A stretch of 28,760 nt of DNA from an uncultured Alphaproteobacteria bacterium (GCA_937892955.1 CALBKH010000010.1:1-28760); one strand, 5' to 3'; positions 6,640 to 15,336 are shown, counted from the first letter of the stretch. The notes: a model not told the origin generated them from the sequence alone. Program-made: numbers and translations.

Positions 6640-7575
6640 TCAACGGCCGTCCCAGGAGGCGTACCATGCCTGGAACTGGGCGAGCGCCCGGTCGACATGC
6701 GCCTTCTGCGACGGCGACAGCGCGTCCGACGCATTGAAGTGCAGCGCGTATTCGGGATACCCGACCGCGACCATCAGGTGCTTGTAGTAGAGGACGAGGT
6801 CCGCCCCCTCGTCGAAGGACGAGAGCACCGCCAGCGCCTTGTCGAGCTCCAGCGCATGGCGCCGCGCCACCGCGTCGCCCGCCGCCGCCTTCTCGCACAG
6901 CGCCACCAGATGCAGGATCTCCCTCGGCAACGCATTGCCGATGCCGGTGATCGCGCCGGTGGCGCCGCAGTTGGCGTAACCGTGGAACACCTGGGTGTCG
7001 ACGCCGACCATCAGGGTCAGGTCCGGATGGCCCGAGGTGATGTGCTCCGCCGCATAGGTGAGCGCCGGCCCGCCGCCGAACTCCTTGAAGCCGACGAGAT
7101 GGGGGGCGCGCGAGCGCAGGTCGAAGAACAGGTCGGCCTTGGTTTCGAAGCCGTAGTAGGGACTGTTGTAGATCACCGACGGCAGATCGACGCCGGCGGC
7201 CAGCACCGCATCGAAATGCGCCCGCTGCGCTGCGATCGACGAGCCGCGCGACAGGACCCTCGGGATCAGCATCAGACCGGCCGCGCCGACCGCCTTGGCG
7301 TGCGCCGCGATCGCCACGGCCCGCGCCGTGTTCTGCGCCCCCGTGCCGACCACCACCGGCAGCCCGGCCTTCACCAACCGCCCGACCCCCTCCATGCGCT
7401 CTTCGTCGGTGAGGAGCGGCCAATCGCCCATCGAACCGCAATAGACCACCGCCGACATGCCGACGTCGACGAGATGCCGCCCCATGCGCACCAGCGCGTC
7501 GAAGTCCGGCTTGCGGTCCGGCGTGCACGGGGTCATCAGAGCTGGCATGGTACCTGCGAACAGCGGCTTCGACAT
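6640..7575 (-). CDS. DHDPS-family lyase, likely HPC deaminase
   Basis: A 311-residue (beta/alpha)8 aldolase-type protein of the dihydrodipicolinate synthase/N-acetylneuraminate lyase family. The Schiff-base lysine is Lys164 (LVGFKEFGG) and the conserved Tyr is Tyr136 (VIYNSPYYG). The pairing with a 4-hydroxyproline epimerase suggests delta-1-pyrroline-4-hydroxy-2-carboxylate deaminase, which makes 2-oxoglutarate semialdehyde in the hydroxyproline route (HypD in Sinorhizobium). It is unlikely to be the lysine-pathway DapA, given this context and its MPALMTPCTPD opening. The ATG at 7575 has GGAG six bases upstream. It is first in the operon and divergent from the PAS-AraC regulator, with an 87-base promoter region between them. 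The exact substrate is inferred from context. Confidence 0.8.
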   Translation of the reverse strand: MSKPLFAGTMPALMTPCTPDRKPDFDALVRMGRHLVDVGMSAVVYCGSMGDWPLLTDEERMEGVGRLVKAGLPVVVGTGAQNTARAVAIAAHAKAVGAAGLMLIPRVLSRGSSIAAQRAHFDAVLAAGVDLPSVIYNSPYYGFETKADLFFDLRSRAPHLVGFKEFGGGPALTYAAEHITSGHPDLTLMVGVDTQVFHGYANCGATGAITGIGNALPREILHLVALCEKAAAGDAVARRHALELDKALAVLSSFDEGADLVLYYKHLMVAVGYPEYALHFNASDALSPSQKAHVDRALAQFQAWYASWDGR

Positions 7576-7662
7576 GATAGGCTCCGTCAGGGGACGTCGA
7601 GGAACGAACCACGAGCATCGCCCGAAGCGGCGGCGAGGTCTTGTCGGAAGCGGGAGCGTCGA

Positions 7663-8454
7663 GTGGAGGATCGGCACAAGTCGGCGGGCGCTCGGATCGA
7701 CCCGGCCTCGCGAGACGTCCGCACCGGTTTCGTCGCCGCCGTCGGCCGACCGCTGTTCTGCGAGGATCTGTTCGACGCCGTTCCCGACATCGTCTTCTTC
7801 GTCAAGGATGCCGCCGGCCGCTACGTCGCGGTCAACCGCACGCTGGTGACCCGCACCGGACGTCGCACCAAGGACGAACTCCTCGGCCGCACCGCGGAAG
7901 CCGTCTTCCCCGGCGCCCTCGGCCTCGAGATCGCCCGTCAGGACGCTGCCGTGCTGGCGAACGGCCGTCCCATCCACGGCCGGCTGGAGCTGCACATCTA
8001 TCCGGGCGGCGAGGAGGGCTGGTGCCTGACCTGGAAGGAGCCGATTTTCGACGGCGCCGGCTCGGTCGTCGGCCTCTCCGGCATCTCACGCGACCTCCGG
8101 GCCCCCTCCGACGAGCGTGACGACCTCGCCGGCCTCCAGGCGGTGATCGAGCACGTCCACGCCCATCTCGACGAACCGCTGCGCATCGCCGATCTCGCGC
8201 GCCTCGCCCGCCTCACCGCCTTCCGCCTCGATCAGCGCCTGCGCGCCCTCTTCGGCCTTTCGGCCGGTCAGTATCTGACGCGCGTCCGCGTCGAGGCGGC
8301 GCTGAGCCTCCTACGCACCACCGATCGGCCGATCGCCGCCGTCGCACTCGATTGCGGCTACTCCGATCAGGCCGCCTTCTCGCGCCAGTTCCGCAAGTCG
8401 GTCGGCCTCACACCGTCGCAATATCGATCGCGTCACCGCGGCGAGCGGTCGTGA
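7663..8454 (+). CDS. PAS-domain AraC-family transcriptional regulator
   Basis: A 263-residue regulator. Residues about 34-145 form a PAS domain (LFDAVPDIVFFVKDAAGRYVAVN, then a GRTAEAVFP helix and a GLSGISRD end), likely the sensor for a small ligand. Residues about 158-257 are the two helix-turn-helix motifs of AraC/XylS, including RIADLARLARLTAFRLDQRL and CGYSDQAAFSRQFRKSVGLTPSQYR. I chose the GTG at 7663 because GGGAG lies six bases upstream; the longer upstream frame overlaps the divergent gene and has no protein-like character. It is divergent from the hydroxyproline enzymes, so it probably controls them, with hydroxyproline or an intermediate as effector (inference). Confidence 0.88.
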   Translation: MEDRHKSAGARIDPASRDVRTGFVAAVGRPLFCEDLFDAVPDIVFFVKDAAGRYVAVNRTLVTRTGRRTKDELLGRTAEAVFPGALGLEIARQDAAVLANGRPIHGRLELHIYPGGEEGWCLTWKEPIFDGAGSVVGLSGISRDLRAPSDERDDLAGLQAVIEHVHAHLDEPLRIADLARLARLTAFRLDQRLRALFGLSAGQYLTRVRVEAALSLLRTTDRPIAAVALDCGYSDQAAFSRQFRKSVGLTPSQYRSRHRGERS

Positions 8455-8564
8455 AACCGGGTCGGCGCACGACGCGCCGGAGTTCGAACCCGGACCGGCG
8501 TCGCAATACGCCCTTCGGGATCCGTCGACCGGAACGCCACCCGTCGCTCGCGGACCCGGAGTGA

Positions 8565-8598
8565 CGAGAACCCCACCTCGTCGGAAGTGAGGTTCTCG
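8565..8598 (+). terminator. Possible terminator of the AraC-type gene
   Basis: CGAGAACC at 8565-8572 pairs with GGTTCTCG at 8591-8598 across an 18-base loop, followed by CTTCTTCG. The loop is long and the T-tract weak, and it lies 110 bases beyond the stop codon. Confidence 0.3.
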
Positions 8599-8734
8599 CT
8601 TCTTCGCTCGCCGGTTTCGATCGTCCTCGGGCCACGACCCTTCGAGGGCCCGCTCGCGCGATCACGGCATCATGCGCAGATCGACCGCCAAGGGACGACC
8701 GCACCGAGATCCGCCGCGACGCGCCCGAGAAGAC

Positions 8735-8758
8735 GGCGACGATCGGAGGATCGTCGCC
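8735..8758 (-). terminator. Hairpin after the small secreted-protein gene
   Basis: A perfect 10-bp stem, GGCGACGATC at 8735-8744 with GATCGTCGCC at 8749-8758, and a 4-base loop. It begins 8 bases after the stop of the minus-strand gene, the usual terminator position. The following minus-strand sequence, GTCTTCTCGG, is only weakly T-rich. Confidence 0.6.
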
Positions 8759-8765
8759 ACCGCGC

Positions 8766-9065
8766 TCACGGGCACGAGGTCGCGACGAGCTTGTAGTGAT
8801 CCGGCTCCACCATCTTTCGCGTCTCGATGTAGACCGCCGGATGACGCATCCGATCCCAACGGTCGCCCGAAACGACCCAACCCACCGACTTCTTCTGAAC
8901 CAGCTTTCCGCGGGTGTTCACGACGTAGGTCGCGGGTACGTATTCTTTCTTATAGCAGGCGATGTACTGAGAATGGGCCTGCTTCACCGCGTAAGTTTTC
9001 GCGTGAGCAGCGCCTGCCATGGCCAACACCCCCAGTGTCGAGGTAGCGATAAAAAATTTTTTCAT
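8766..9065 (-). CDS. Small secreted protein of unknown function
   Basis: A 99-residue protein I do not recognise. Residues 1-22 are a classic signal peptide (MKKFF, a hydrophobic core, then AAHA before KTYA), so the mature part of about 77 residues is periplasmic or secreted. The mature part is rich in Tyr, Lys and Val with a strong positive charge and has exactly two cysteines, one in YIACYKKEY and one in the final TSCP; a disulfide is plausible. The ATG at 9065 has an excellent Shine-Dalgarno GGGAGG upstream; the ATG at 9143 would add 26 unlikely residues. Base composition is noticeably less GC-rich than the neighbouring genes. It stands alone between two terminators, so it is probably transcribed by itself. 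Confidence 0.8.
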   Translation of the reverse strand: MKKFFIATSTLGVLAMAGAAHAKTYAVKQAHSQYIACYKKEYVPATYVVNTRGKLVQKKSVGWVVSGDRWDRMRHPAVYIETRKMVEPDHYKLVATSCP

Positions 9066-9186
9066 GACTATTCCTCCCTTGGTCGTGACCTCTTTCGTGC
9101 CGCAACGGAAAGGCCAGTCACAAATTTTCAGGAGGTCAAACAAGCAAGGAACGACGAATACGATAGAAGATGAGCCATATACGAAA

Positions 9187-9216
9187 TCGGGGCACGAGAC
9201 GAAGCTCGCACCCCGA
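9187..9216 (-). terminator. Terminator of the chemotaxis operon
   Basis: Read on the minus strand, TCGGGGTGCGAG pairs with CTCGTGCCCCGA around a 6-base loop, giving a 12-bp stem with two G-T wobbles, followed by TTTCGTAT. The wobbles become mismatches on the plus strand, so it is oriented for the minus strand. It lies 34 bases after the cheR stop. Confidence 0.72.
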
Positions 9217-9250
9217 AATTTTTACGTTGAATATTTTGACGAGGTGAAAC

Positions 9251-10168
9251 TCAGCGCGGAACAACCGAGAAGCGTGGCGCGGCGCTCGAGAAGGCCGAAG
9301 CCGGCGCACCGGTGGTGCCGGTGGCGAGCCCCCGGACGGCGCCGGAGCCGGCCGCCGCACCGTTGAGCTGATAGAGCCCGCGCTTCTCGGTCATCGGCTT
9401 GAAGGCGTCGGTGAGACCGACCACCGTCTCGGCCGCACCGAGCACCAGGAATCCATCGGCCGGCATCTGCTTCGAGATCCGCCCCAGAATGTCGATCTTG
9501 GTCGGGTTGTCGAAGTAGATCAACACGTTGCGGCAGAAGACGATGTCGAACTGGCCGAGCGAGGAGAACGCCTCGAGCAGGTTCAGCTTGCGGTACTGCA
9601 CCATCGAGCGCAGCGTCGAGGAGATCTGCCAAGTGTCGCCGTTCTGGGTGAAGTACTTGAGCAGGTGGTTGATCGGCAACCCGCGCTGCACCTCGAACTG
9701 CGAATAGACGCCGGCCTTGGCCTTCTCCAACACCTCGTTGGAAAGGTCGGTTCCGACGATCTCGATCCGCCAGCCGGCGAGCTTCGCCTCCTGCTCCTTC
9801 AGGCACATGGCGAGCGAATAGGGCTCCTGGCCCGTCGACGCCGCCGCGCACCAGATGCGCAACCGGCGCTCGCGCGACCGCGCCTGCAGCATCGACGGCA
9901 GCATGGTGTCGACGAAGTGCTCGAACGGCGTCTTGTCGCGGAAGAAGAACGACTCGTTGGTGGTCATCGCCTCGACCACCGCGTCGCACAGTACGCTCTG
10001 CCCCGGTTCCTTCATCTTGGCGACCAGAGCCGAGATCGAGGCGAGTCCGGCCTTGCGCGCCACGGGCAGGAGCCGGCTCTCGATCAGGTACTGTTTCTCC
10101 GCCGTCAGAACGAGACCCGACTGCTGCTTGAGATAGCCCCTCAGATGGTCGTACTCGTTCGGCGTCAT
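9251..10168 (-). CDS. cheR: Chemotaxis protein methyltransferase CheR
   Basis: A 305-residue SAM-dependent methyltransferase that methylates glutamates on chemoreceptors, the adaptation arm opposing CheB. It has the all-helical CheR N-terminal domain (about 1-75, ending in MTTNESFFFRD) and a Rossmann methyltransferase domain with SAM motif IWCAAASTGQEPYSLAM at 105-121. Further conserved blocks are GTDLSNEVLEKAKAG and FDIVFCRNVLIYF, then a GAAETVVG segment. The last 30 or so residues are a low-complexity Ala/Gly tail. The ATG overlaps the cheB stop (ATGA), showing translational coupling. It is the last gene of the operon and is followed by a terminator. Confidence 0.96.
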   Translation of the reverse strand: MTPNEYDHLRGYLKQQSGLVLTAEKQYLIESRLLPVARKAGLASISALVAKMKEPGQSVLCDAVVEAMTTNESFFFRDKTPFEHFVDTMLPSMLQARSRERRLRIWCAAASTGQEPYSLAMCLKEQEAKLAGWRIEIVGTDLSNEVLEKAKAGVYSQFEVQRGLPINHLLKYFTQNGDTWQISSTLRSMVQYRKLNLLEAFSSLGQFDIVFCRNVLIYFDNPTKIDILGRISKQMPADGFLVLGAAETVVGLTDAFKPMTEKRGLYQLNGAAAGSGAVRGLATGTTGAPASAFSSAAPRFSVVPR

Positions 10169-11373
10169 CGCCTTCCCCCCAGGATACGCACGATCTTGCC
10201 GCCGATCTGGTCGAGCGGCAGGATCTCGGCTGCGGCACCCGCCTGCGCCACGGCGCCGGGCATGCCCCAGACCACACTCGATTCCTCGTCCTGCGCGATC
10301 ACCGACCCGCCACCGTCGGCGATGCGCTTGGCGCCCGCGGCGCCGTCGTGACCCATGCCGGTGAGGACACAGGCCAGGATCGCCGACCCGAAGATCGGAA
10401 CGGCGCTGTCGAACAGCGGATCAACGGCCGGCTTGCAGAAGTTGACCGGCGGCTGATCGTTGAGCAGCACCACCGTCTCGGCCCCCTGCTTGCCGATCAC
10501 CATGTGCTTGCCGCCCGGCGCCACGTAGATGCGCCCCGGCATCAACGGCTCGCCGTGGACGCCTTCCGCGGCGCGTCGGCCGGAAGCCTTGGTGATGTGC
10601 TCGGCCAGGATGGACGTGAAGGTCGCCGGCATGTGCTGGGTGATCAGCACCGGCACGTTGGCGATCGCCGGACCGATCTCGCCGAAGAGCCTGGTCAGCG
10701 CCTGCGGTCCGCCGGTCGACGAGCCGATCAGCAACACCCGCGGGGCGATCGACGAATAGGGCCTGAGCTGCGTCGCGGTGGCGGGCGCCGCCATGCGCGG
10801 CTGCGACGGCGCGAAGGACCGCGCCGGTCCGGCCGAAGCCGCCACCGACGACGGCGCCGGCGCCGGCGCGTAGGCGCGCGGCGCAGCGGCGGCGCCACCG
10901 CGCCCGGCGCGCATCAACACTCTCTGACCCAGCGCCTTGACCTTCTGGATCACCTCGTTGCGGAAATCGGCGGACGTGGTGACGCCGGAGTTCGACTCGG
11001 GCTTCGGCACGTAGTCCGCCGCACCCAGCGACAGACACTTGAGCGAGATCTCGGCATTGCGCCGGGTCAGCGTCGAGGCCATCACCACGACGAGGCCGGG
11101 CTTGGCCTTGAGCAGCAACGGCAGCGCCGTGATGCCGTCCATCTCCGGCATCTCGACGTCGAGCACCACCACGTCCGGATTGGACCTGGCGACGTCGTCG
11201 ACCGCGAGCTTGCCGTTGCGATGACTGGCCACCACCGCCAGCGCCGGATCCTCGTCGATCCACCGGCCGATGAGGCCGCGCACGACGACGGAGTCGTCGA
11301 CGACCATGACGCGGATCGGATCCGTGACGGTTGCGCTCGGTCTGTCGATCGCCGCGCTCGAGCCGAATGCCAT
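10165..11373 (-). CDS. cheB: Chemotaxis methylesterase/response regulator CheB
   Basis: A 402-residue receptor methylesterase and glutamine deamidase. The N-terminal receiver (about 20-135) carries Asp72 in VVLDVEMPEMDG. A low-complexity Ala/Pro linker (about 155-208) joins it to the catalytic domain. The catalytic triad is visible as Ser219 (GSSTGG), His247 (ITQHMP) and Asp343 (GMGHDGA). Phosphorylation by CheA is expected to relieve inhibition by the receiver. A short leader of about 18 residues precedes the receiver, so the true start could be slightly later, but no better ribosome site is obvious. It lies 11 bases downstream of cheY and overlaps cheR by four bases. Confidence 0.96.
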   Translation of the reverse strand: MAFGSSAAIDRPSATVTDPIRVMVVDDSVVVRGLIGRWIDEDPALAVVASHRNGKLAVDDVARSNPDVVVLDVEMPEMDGITALPLLLKAKPGLVVVMASTLTRRNAEISLKCLSLGAADYVPKPESNSGVTTSADFRNEVIQKVKALGQRVLMRAGRGGAAAAPRAYAPAPAPSSVAASAGPARSFAPSQPRMAAPATATQLRPYSSIAPRVLLIGSSTGGPQALTRLFGEIGPAIANVPVLITQHMPATFTSILAEHITKASGRRAAEGVHGEPLMPGRIYVAPGGKHMVIGKQGAETVVLLNDQPPVNFCKPAVDPLFDSAVPIFGSAILACVLTGMGHDGAAGAKRIADGGGSVIAQDEESSVVWGMPGAVAQAGAAAEILPLDQIGGKIVRILGGRR

Positions 11374-11384
11374 GTCGACCTCCG

Positions 11385-11750
<366 letters not shown>

Positions 11751-11778
11751 CGTGATCACTCCAGATCGATCGCTTGCG

Positions 11779-12246
11779 TCAGGCCGCAGCCGCTTCGGAC
11801 ATGCCGCCGAGGACCCGGTCGACGTCGAGGATGACCATCAGCTGGCCGTTGAGCCGATGAACACCCCCCGAGATCGCCGCCCAACGCGCGTCGAGATTGA
11901 CGGGGTTCGCTTCCCGTCCGGCCGTCGGCAGGTCCAGAACTTCGCCGACGTTGTCGATGAGCAGGCCGTAGCTCTCGCCCTTCGATTCGATGCCGACCGC
12001 CATCGCGGTGCCGCCGGATTCGCGCGGCGGCAGATGCAGGCGCCGCCGCATGTCGATCGCGGTGACGATGCGGCCGCGCAGGTTGAGTACGCCGGCGATC
12101 TCCGGCCGCGACAGCGGCACACGAGTGATCGAATCCGGCACGAAGACGTCGTGCACCCGCTCGATCGGCAGCCCGAAGAGCTGCCCGCCGATCACCACCG
12201 TGACGTACTGGATGGACTCGTTGAGGCCGTTGACGTCGTCGCTCAT
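11779..12246 (-). CDS. cheW: Chemotaxis coupling protein CheW
   Basis: A 155-residue adaptor that links chemoreceptors to CheA in signalling arrays. The CheW fold is visible from about residue 12 (QYVTVVIGGQLFGLPIERV), through the conserved GVLNLRGRIVTAIDMR block, to YGLLIDNVGEVLDL and a final strand RLNGQLMVILDVDRVL. The ATG at 12246 overlaps the cheA stop by four bases (ATGA coupling). The length is typical. No receptor gene is present in the window. Confidence 0.95.
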   Translation of the reverse strand: MSDDVNGLNESIQYVTVVIGGQLFGLPIERVHDVFVPDSITRVPLSRPEIAGVLNLRGRIVTAIDMRRRLHLPPRESGGTAMAVGIESKGESYGLLIDNVGEVLDLPTAGREANPVNLDARWAAISGGVHRLNGQLMVILDVDRVLGGMSEAAAA

Positions 12247-14957
12247 GCGGCAACTCCGAATTCGTGGGTGGTGACTTCCTTGAGCGCGGCGATCAGACCC
12301 GGACGGTCGAACTTGGCGATGTAGTCGTCGAAGCCCGACTGGCGGCCGCGTTCGATCGACGCCGGCGTGCACATCGACGACAGCGCCAGGATCGGGATCT
12401 GCCGCAGACGCGGATGACGCTTCACCGCTTCGGCGAACTCGAAGCCGTTCATCTCGGGCATCTCGATGTCGGAGACGATGACGTCGAAGCGCCGGCCGTG
12501 CTCGAGCATGTCGAGGGCTTCGGGCGCCGAGGCGCAGACGGTCACCCGATAGCCCGCCGCCTTGAGCACCGGACCCAGCATGTTGCGGAAGAACGGCGCG
12601 TCGTCGATGAACAGCAGCGACCGGGTCAGCGCCTCGCTGGAGATCTCCTTGCGGCGGAACCAGTCCTCGAAGGCCTGCGGCAGGAAGTGACCGATGTCGA
12701 CCACCTCGGTCGCCTTGCCCTTGATCACCGCCGAGCCGAGCATGCCGGCGCGTTCGGAGCCGACCTCGATCTCCAGGCGATCCTCGACGATGTCGATGAT
12801 CTCGTCGACCACCAGACCCATCGACCGGCCGGCGTCGGAGAACACCAGCATCGGCAGACTGCCCTCGGTCTTGCGCTGGGCGAATTCGTCGAAATAGACC
12901 AGCGGCATCAGCGAACCGCGATACTGGACGAGGTCGCGGCCGTTGGAGCGTTCGACCTTGTCGATAGAGAACTCCTCGAGGCGGGTGACCAGCGACAGCG
13001 GCACCGCCTTGGGCTCGTCGGAGCCGGCGCGGAACAGCAGCAGCGACACCATCTGTGCGGTTTCGCGCGTCCGCTCTTCCTCGTGATCGGCTTCCTCGGA
13101 GGTGCCGGCCGTCTGGCTCGGACCGATCGCCTGGGCGATGCCGTTCGGGTCGACGATCATGATCACCGAGCCGTCACCGAGAATGGTGTTGCCGGAGAAC
13201 ATGTTGATGTGACGCAGCATCGTCGACATCGGCTTGACCACGATTTCTTCGGTGTGGAACACCGCGTCGACCACCACGCCGAAGGTCTGCTGACCGACCT
13301 GCATGACGACGATGAAACCGTCTTCCTCCGACACCGGCTGGGTGGCCTCGGCGCCGATCGAGGTGATGTCGAGCAGGCGCGACAGGTGGACGAGCGGCAA
13401 CAGCTTGTTCCTGAGGCGCAGCACCGGCGTGTCGCGGATACGTTCGATGCGATGCTCGGAATTCTGCTGAGCCCGCACCAGTTCGACCACCGACAGCTGC
13501 GGAATGGCGAAGCGGTCGCCGGCCGACTCGACGATCAGCGTCGAGACGATGGCCAGCGTCAGCGGGATCTTGATGGTGAAGGTGGTGCCCTTGCCGGCCA
13601 CGCTCTTCAGATCGACGGTGCCGCCGATCGCGTCGATGTTGGTCTTGACCACGTCCATGCCGACGCCGCGGCCCGAGACGTTGGTGACCTTGGCGGCGGT
13701 CGAGAAGCCGGGGGCGAAGACGTATTTGAAGATCTGCGCTTCCGACATCTTCTCGAGTTCGAACTCGGTGGCGAGCCCGTTGTCGACGATCTTGTTGCGG
13801 ATCTTCTCGAGATCGAGGCCACGTCCGTCGTCGGCGATCTCGATGATGATGTGGCCGCCCTCGTGATAGGCGGAGAGGCGGATCGTGCCCTTGTCGGGCT
13901 TACCGGCGGCCTTGCGCTGGTCCGGACCCTCGAGCCCGTGATCGGCGGAGTTGCGCACCATGTGGGTGAGCGGATCCTTGATCAGCTCCAGCACCTGACG
14001 ATCGAGTTCGGTCTCCTGACCGATCATCTCGAGTTCGATGTGCTTGCCGAGTTCGGAGGAGAGATCGCGGACGATGCGCGGCAGCTTCTGCCAGGCGTTG
14101 CCGATCGGCTGCATGCGGGTCTTCATGACCCCTTCCTGCAGTTCGGCGGTGACGTTGGAGAGCCGCTGCAGCGGCACCTTGAATTCGGAATCCTCGTGAC
14201 GACGGACGATCTCCAGCAACTGGTTGCGGGTCAGCACCAGTTCCGAGACCATGGTCATCAGATGTTCGAGCGTGTCGACGGCGACGCGGATCGTCTGGGC
14301 CGAAACGCCACCGGCCTTGGCCTCACCCTCGCCGTCCTTTTCCTTGGCCTCGGCCTTGGGTTGGGCGGCACGCGCCGGGCGCGCGGCGGGGGCCGGAGCA
14401 GGCTCCGCGGCGGCCGCCGGGGCCGCTTCGGCAGACCGGTCGGGCTCGACCACGGTTTCACGGAAGGCGCGCTCCAACTCGTCGAGCGACACTTCGCCCG
14501 GACGCAGTTGCCGCTCCAGAACCTGATAGATCAGCGCACCCTCGGTGTGCTTGGGCACCTCGGTCACCGGCTCCGCGGGCTTGCCGGCCTCGGCCATCCG
14601 CTCGAGCTGGGAGATGAGATCCTCGTCCGATCCGGCCGGTTCGGTCTCGCTCGCCTCGAGATCGGCGACGAGCTGCTTGATCCGGTCGATCGACTGGAGA
14701 ACCAGCGTCACCGCCGCCTCGGTGACCGGCACGCCGTCGCGGAACTTGCCCATCAGCGTCTCGGCCGCATGGGCGATCGCTTCGAGCCGCGGCAACCCGA
14801 GGAAGCCGCAGGTGCCCTTGATGGTGTGGACCAGACGGAAGATGTTGCCGAGGATCTTCTCGTTGTTCGGGTCCTGCTCGAACTTGACCAGTTCGACGTC
14901 GACGACGTCGAGGCTCTCGTTCGTTTCCGTGAGGAATTCGCGCAGCAGATCGTCCAT
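12243..14957 (-). CDS. cheA: Hybrid chemotaxis histidine kinase CheA with receiver domain
   Basis: A 904-residue kinase, long for CheA. Domains in order: Hpt/P1 (1-105) with phospho-acceptor His44 in RLVHTIKGTCGFLGL; an Ala/Pro/Glu linker (about 165-215) with no clear CheY-binding P2; the dimerisation domain (about 218-285); the ATPase domain with Asn336 (N box), DDGRG at 376-380 and GRGVGMD at 429-435; a first CheW-like domain (about 470-610); a second CheW-like region (about 634-765); and a C-terminal receiver (about 781-895) with Asp785/Asp786 and phospho-acceptor Asp830 in VSDIEMPEMNG. The ATG at 14957 (MDDLLREF) is the canonical CheA opening; the upstream 27 codons are not conserved-looking. 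It is first in the operon. The built-in receiver may act as a phosphate sink or relay. Confidence 0.95.
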   Translation of the reverse strand: MDDLLREFLTETNESLDVVDVELVKFEQDPNNEKILGNIFRLVHTIKGTCGFLGLPRLEAIAHAAETLMGKFRDGVPVTEAAVTLVLQSIDRIKQLVADLEASETEPAGSDEDLISQLERMAEAGKPAEPVTEVPKHTEGALIYQVLERQLRPGEVSLDELERAFRETVVEPDRSAEAAPAAAAEPAPAPAARPARAAQPKAEAKEKDGEGEAKAGGVSAQTIRVAVDTLEHLMTMVSELVLTRNQLLEIVRRHEDSEFKVPLQRLSNVTAELQEGVMKTRMQPIGNAWQKLPRIVRDLSSELGKHIELEMIGQETELDRQVLELIKDPLTHMVRNSADHGLEGPDQRKAAGKPDKGTIRLSAYHEGGHIIIEIADDGRGLDLEKIRNKIVDNGLATEFELEKMSEAQIFKYVFAPGFSTAAKVTNVSGRGVGMDVVKTNIDAIGGTVDLKSVAGKGTTFTIKIPLTLAIVSTLIVESAGDRFAIPQLSVVELVRAQQNSEHRIERIRDTPVLRLRNKLLPLVHLSRLLDITSIGAEATQPVSEEDGFIVVMQVGQQTFGVVVDAVFHTEEIVVKPMSTMLRHINMFSGNTILGDGSVIMIVDPNGIAQAIGPSQTAGTSEEADHEEERTRETAQMVSLLLFRAGSDEPKAVPLSLVTRLEEFSIDKVERSNGRDLVQYRGSLMPLVYFDEFAQRKTEGSLPMLVFSDAGRSMGLVVDEIIDIVEDRLEIEVGSERAGMLGSAVIKGKATEVVDIGHFLPQAFEDWFRRKEISSEALTRSLLFIDDAPFFRNMLGPVLKAAGYRVTVCASAPEALDMLEHGRRFDVIVSDIEMPEMNGFEFAEAVKRHPRLRQIPILALSSMCTPASIERGRQSGFDDYIAKFDRPGLIAALKEVTTHEFGVAA

Positions 14958-15336
14958 GGCCCCTACCTTGTGTCCGGTCGTCGACGGGGTCGTCGGGCGG
15001 GAGGTCTCCCCCGGGTCATGGCACGAGTATCGAGTCAAAGCGTTAAGAGAGGATTGCCGGAACCTTTCCCATTCGAGCCGGATGGAAAGAACTCGCTAGG
15101 ATTCGATCGCCTCCCCTCACGAGATGCGGCCGCCCCGGCGACACAACTTGCCAGCTGTGCAGAACAGCGCCGACACCGACTTCGAAGAGACCAAGTAGAA
15201 GCGTGACGTTTCAGTCGCACGAGAACGACACGGTCCCGAAGAAACGACGACACCGCCGAGTTCTTCGGCGGTGTCGCACAGTCGTTCTCGGCAGAGCCGC
15301 GCCTCGTTCGAGCTTCGGGGCGGAACGCGAAGCGTA
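14958..15336. other. cheA-chpT intergenic region
   Basis: A 379-base gap without a convincing gene; the open frames here are low-quality and overlap a hairpin. It contains the chpT terminator (15248-15276) and must hold the cheA promoter. A TTAACG half-motif (minus strand, at 15046-15041) and a GAGTC site (15032-15036) lie about 80-90 bases upstream of cheA, but I cannot define -35/-10 boxes. A run close to AAGG/AGGGG precedes the cheA start as its ribosome site. Confidence 0.6.
15248..15276 (-). terminator. Terminator of chpT
   Basis: CGACACCGCCGA at 15248-15259 pairs perfectly with TCGGCGGTGTCG at 15265-15276 (12 bp, 5-base loop). On the minus strand it is followed by TCGTTTCTTC, a modest T-rich tail. 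It lies 60 bases beyond the chpT stop, separating chpT transcription from the che operon. Confidence 0.78.

Larger units (their letters stand above)
8455..8765. other. Intergenic region with two hairpins
   Basis: This 311-base gap lies between the AraC-type gene and the small secreted-protein gene, which converge. I see no supported gene. It holds a weak hairpin at 8565-8598, possibly ending the regulator transcript, and a strong one at 8735-8758 next to the minus-strand stop. Confidence 0.6.

Noticed and set aside
6640..7575. Annotation as lysine-pathway DapA
   Set aside because: The operon with a hydroxyproline epimerase and the MPALMTPCTPD opening fit HPC-deaminase-like proteins better; no lysine genes are nearby.
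7587..7662. A longer N-terminus for the PAS-AraC regulator
   Set aside because: Upstream codons run into the divergent lyase gene and are Arg-rich without structure; GTG at 7663 has a proper Shine-Dalgarno.
9217..9223. The AATTTTT after the che terminator stem as a plus-strand terminator
   Set aside because: No plus-strand gene ends nearby, and the stem has two mismatched pairs in that orientation; the minus-strand reading is better.
15032..15046. A CtrA box upstream of cheA (minus strand TTAA-CGCTTTG-ACTC)
   Set aside because: Only the first half-site matches; the second half disagrees with TTAA at all four positions. I mention it only as a half-motif.
12264..15206. A 980-codon plus-strand frame antisense to cheA
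   Set aside because: It is the complement of the cheA codon pattern, rich in His, Asp, Arg and Leu, with no domain signature or ribosome site.
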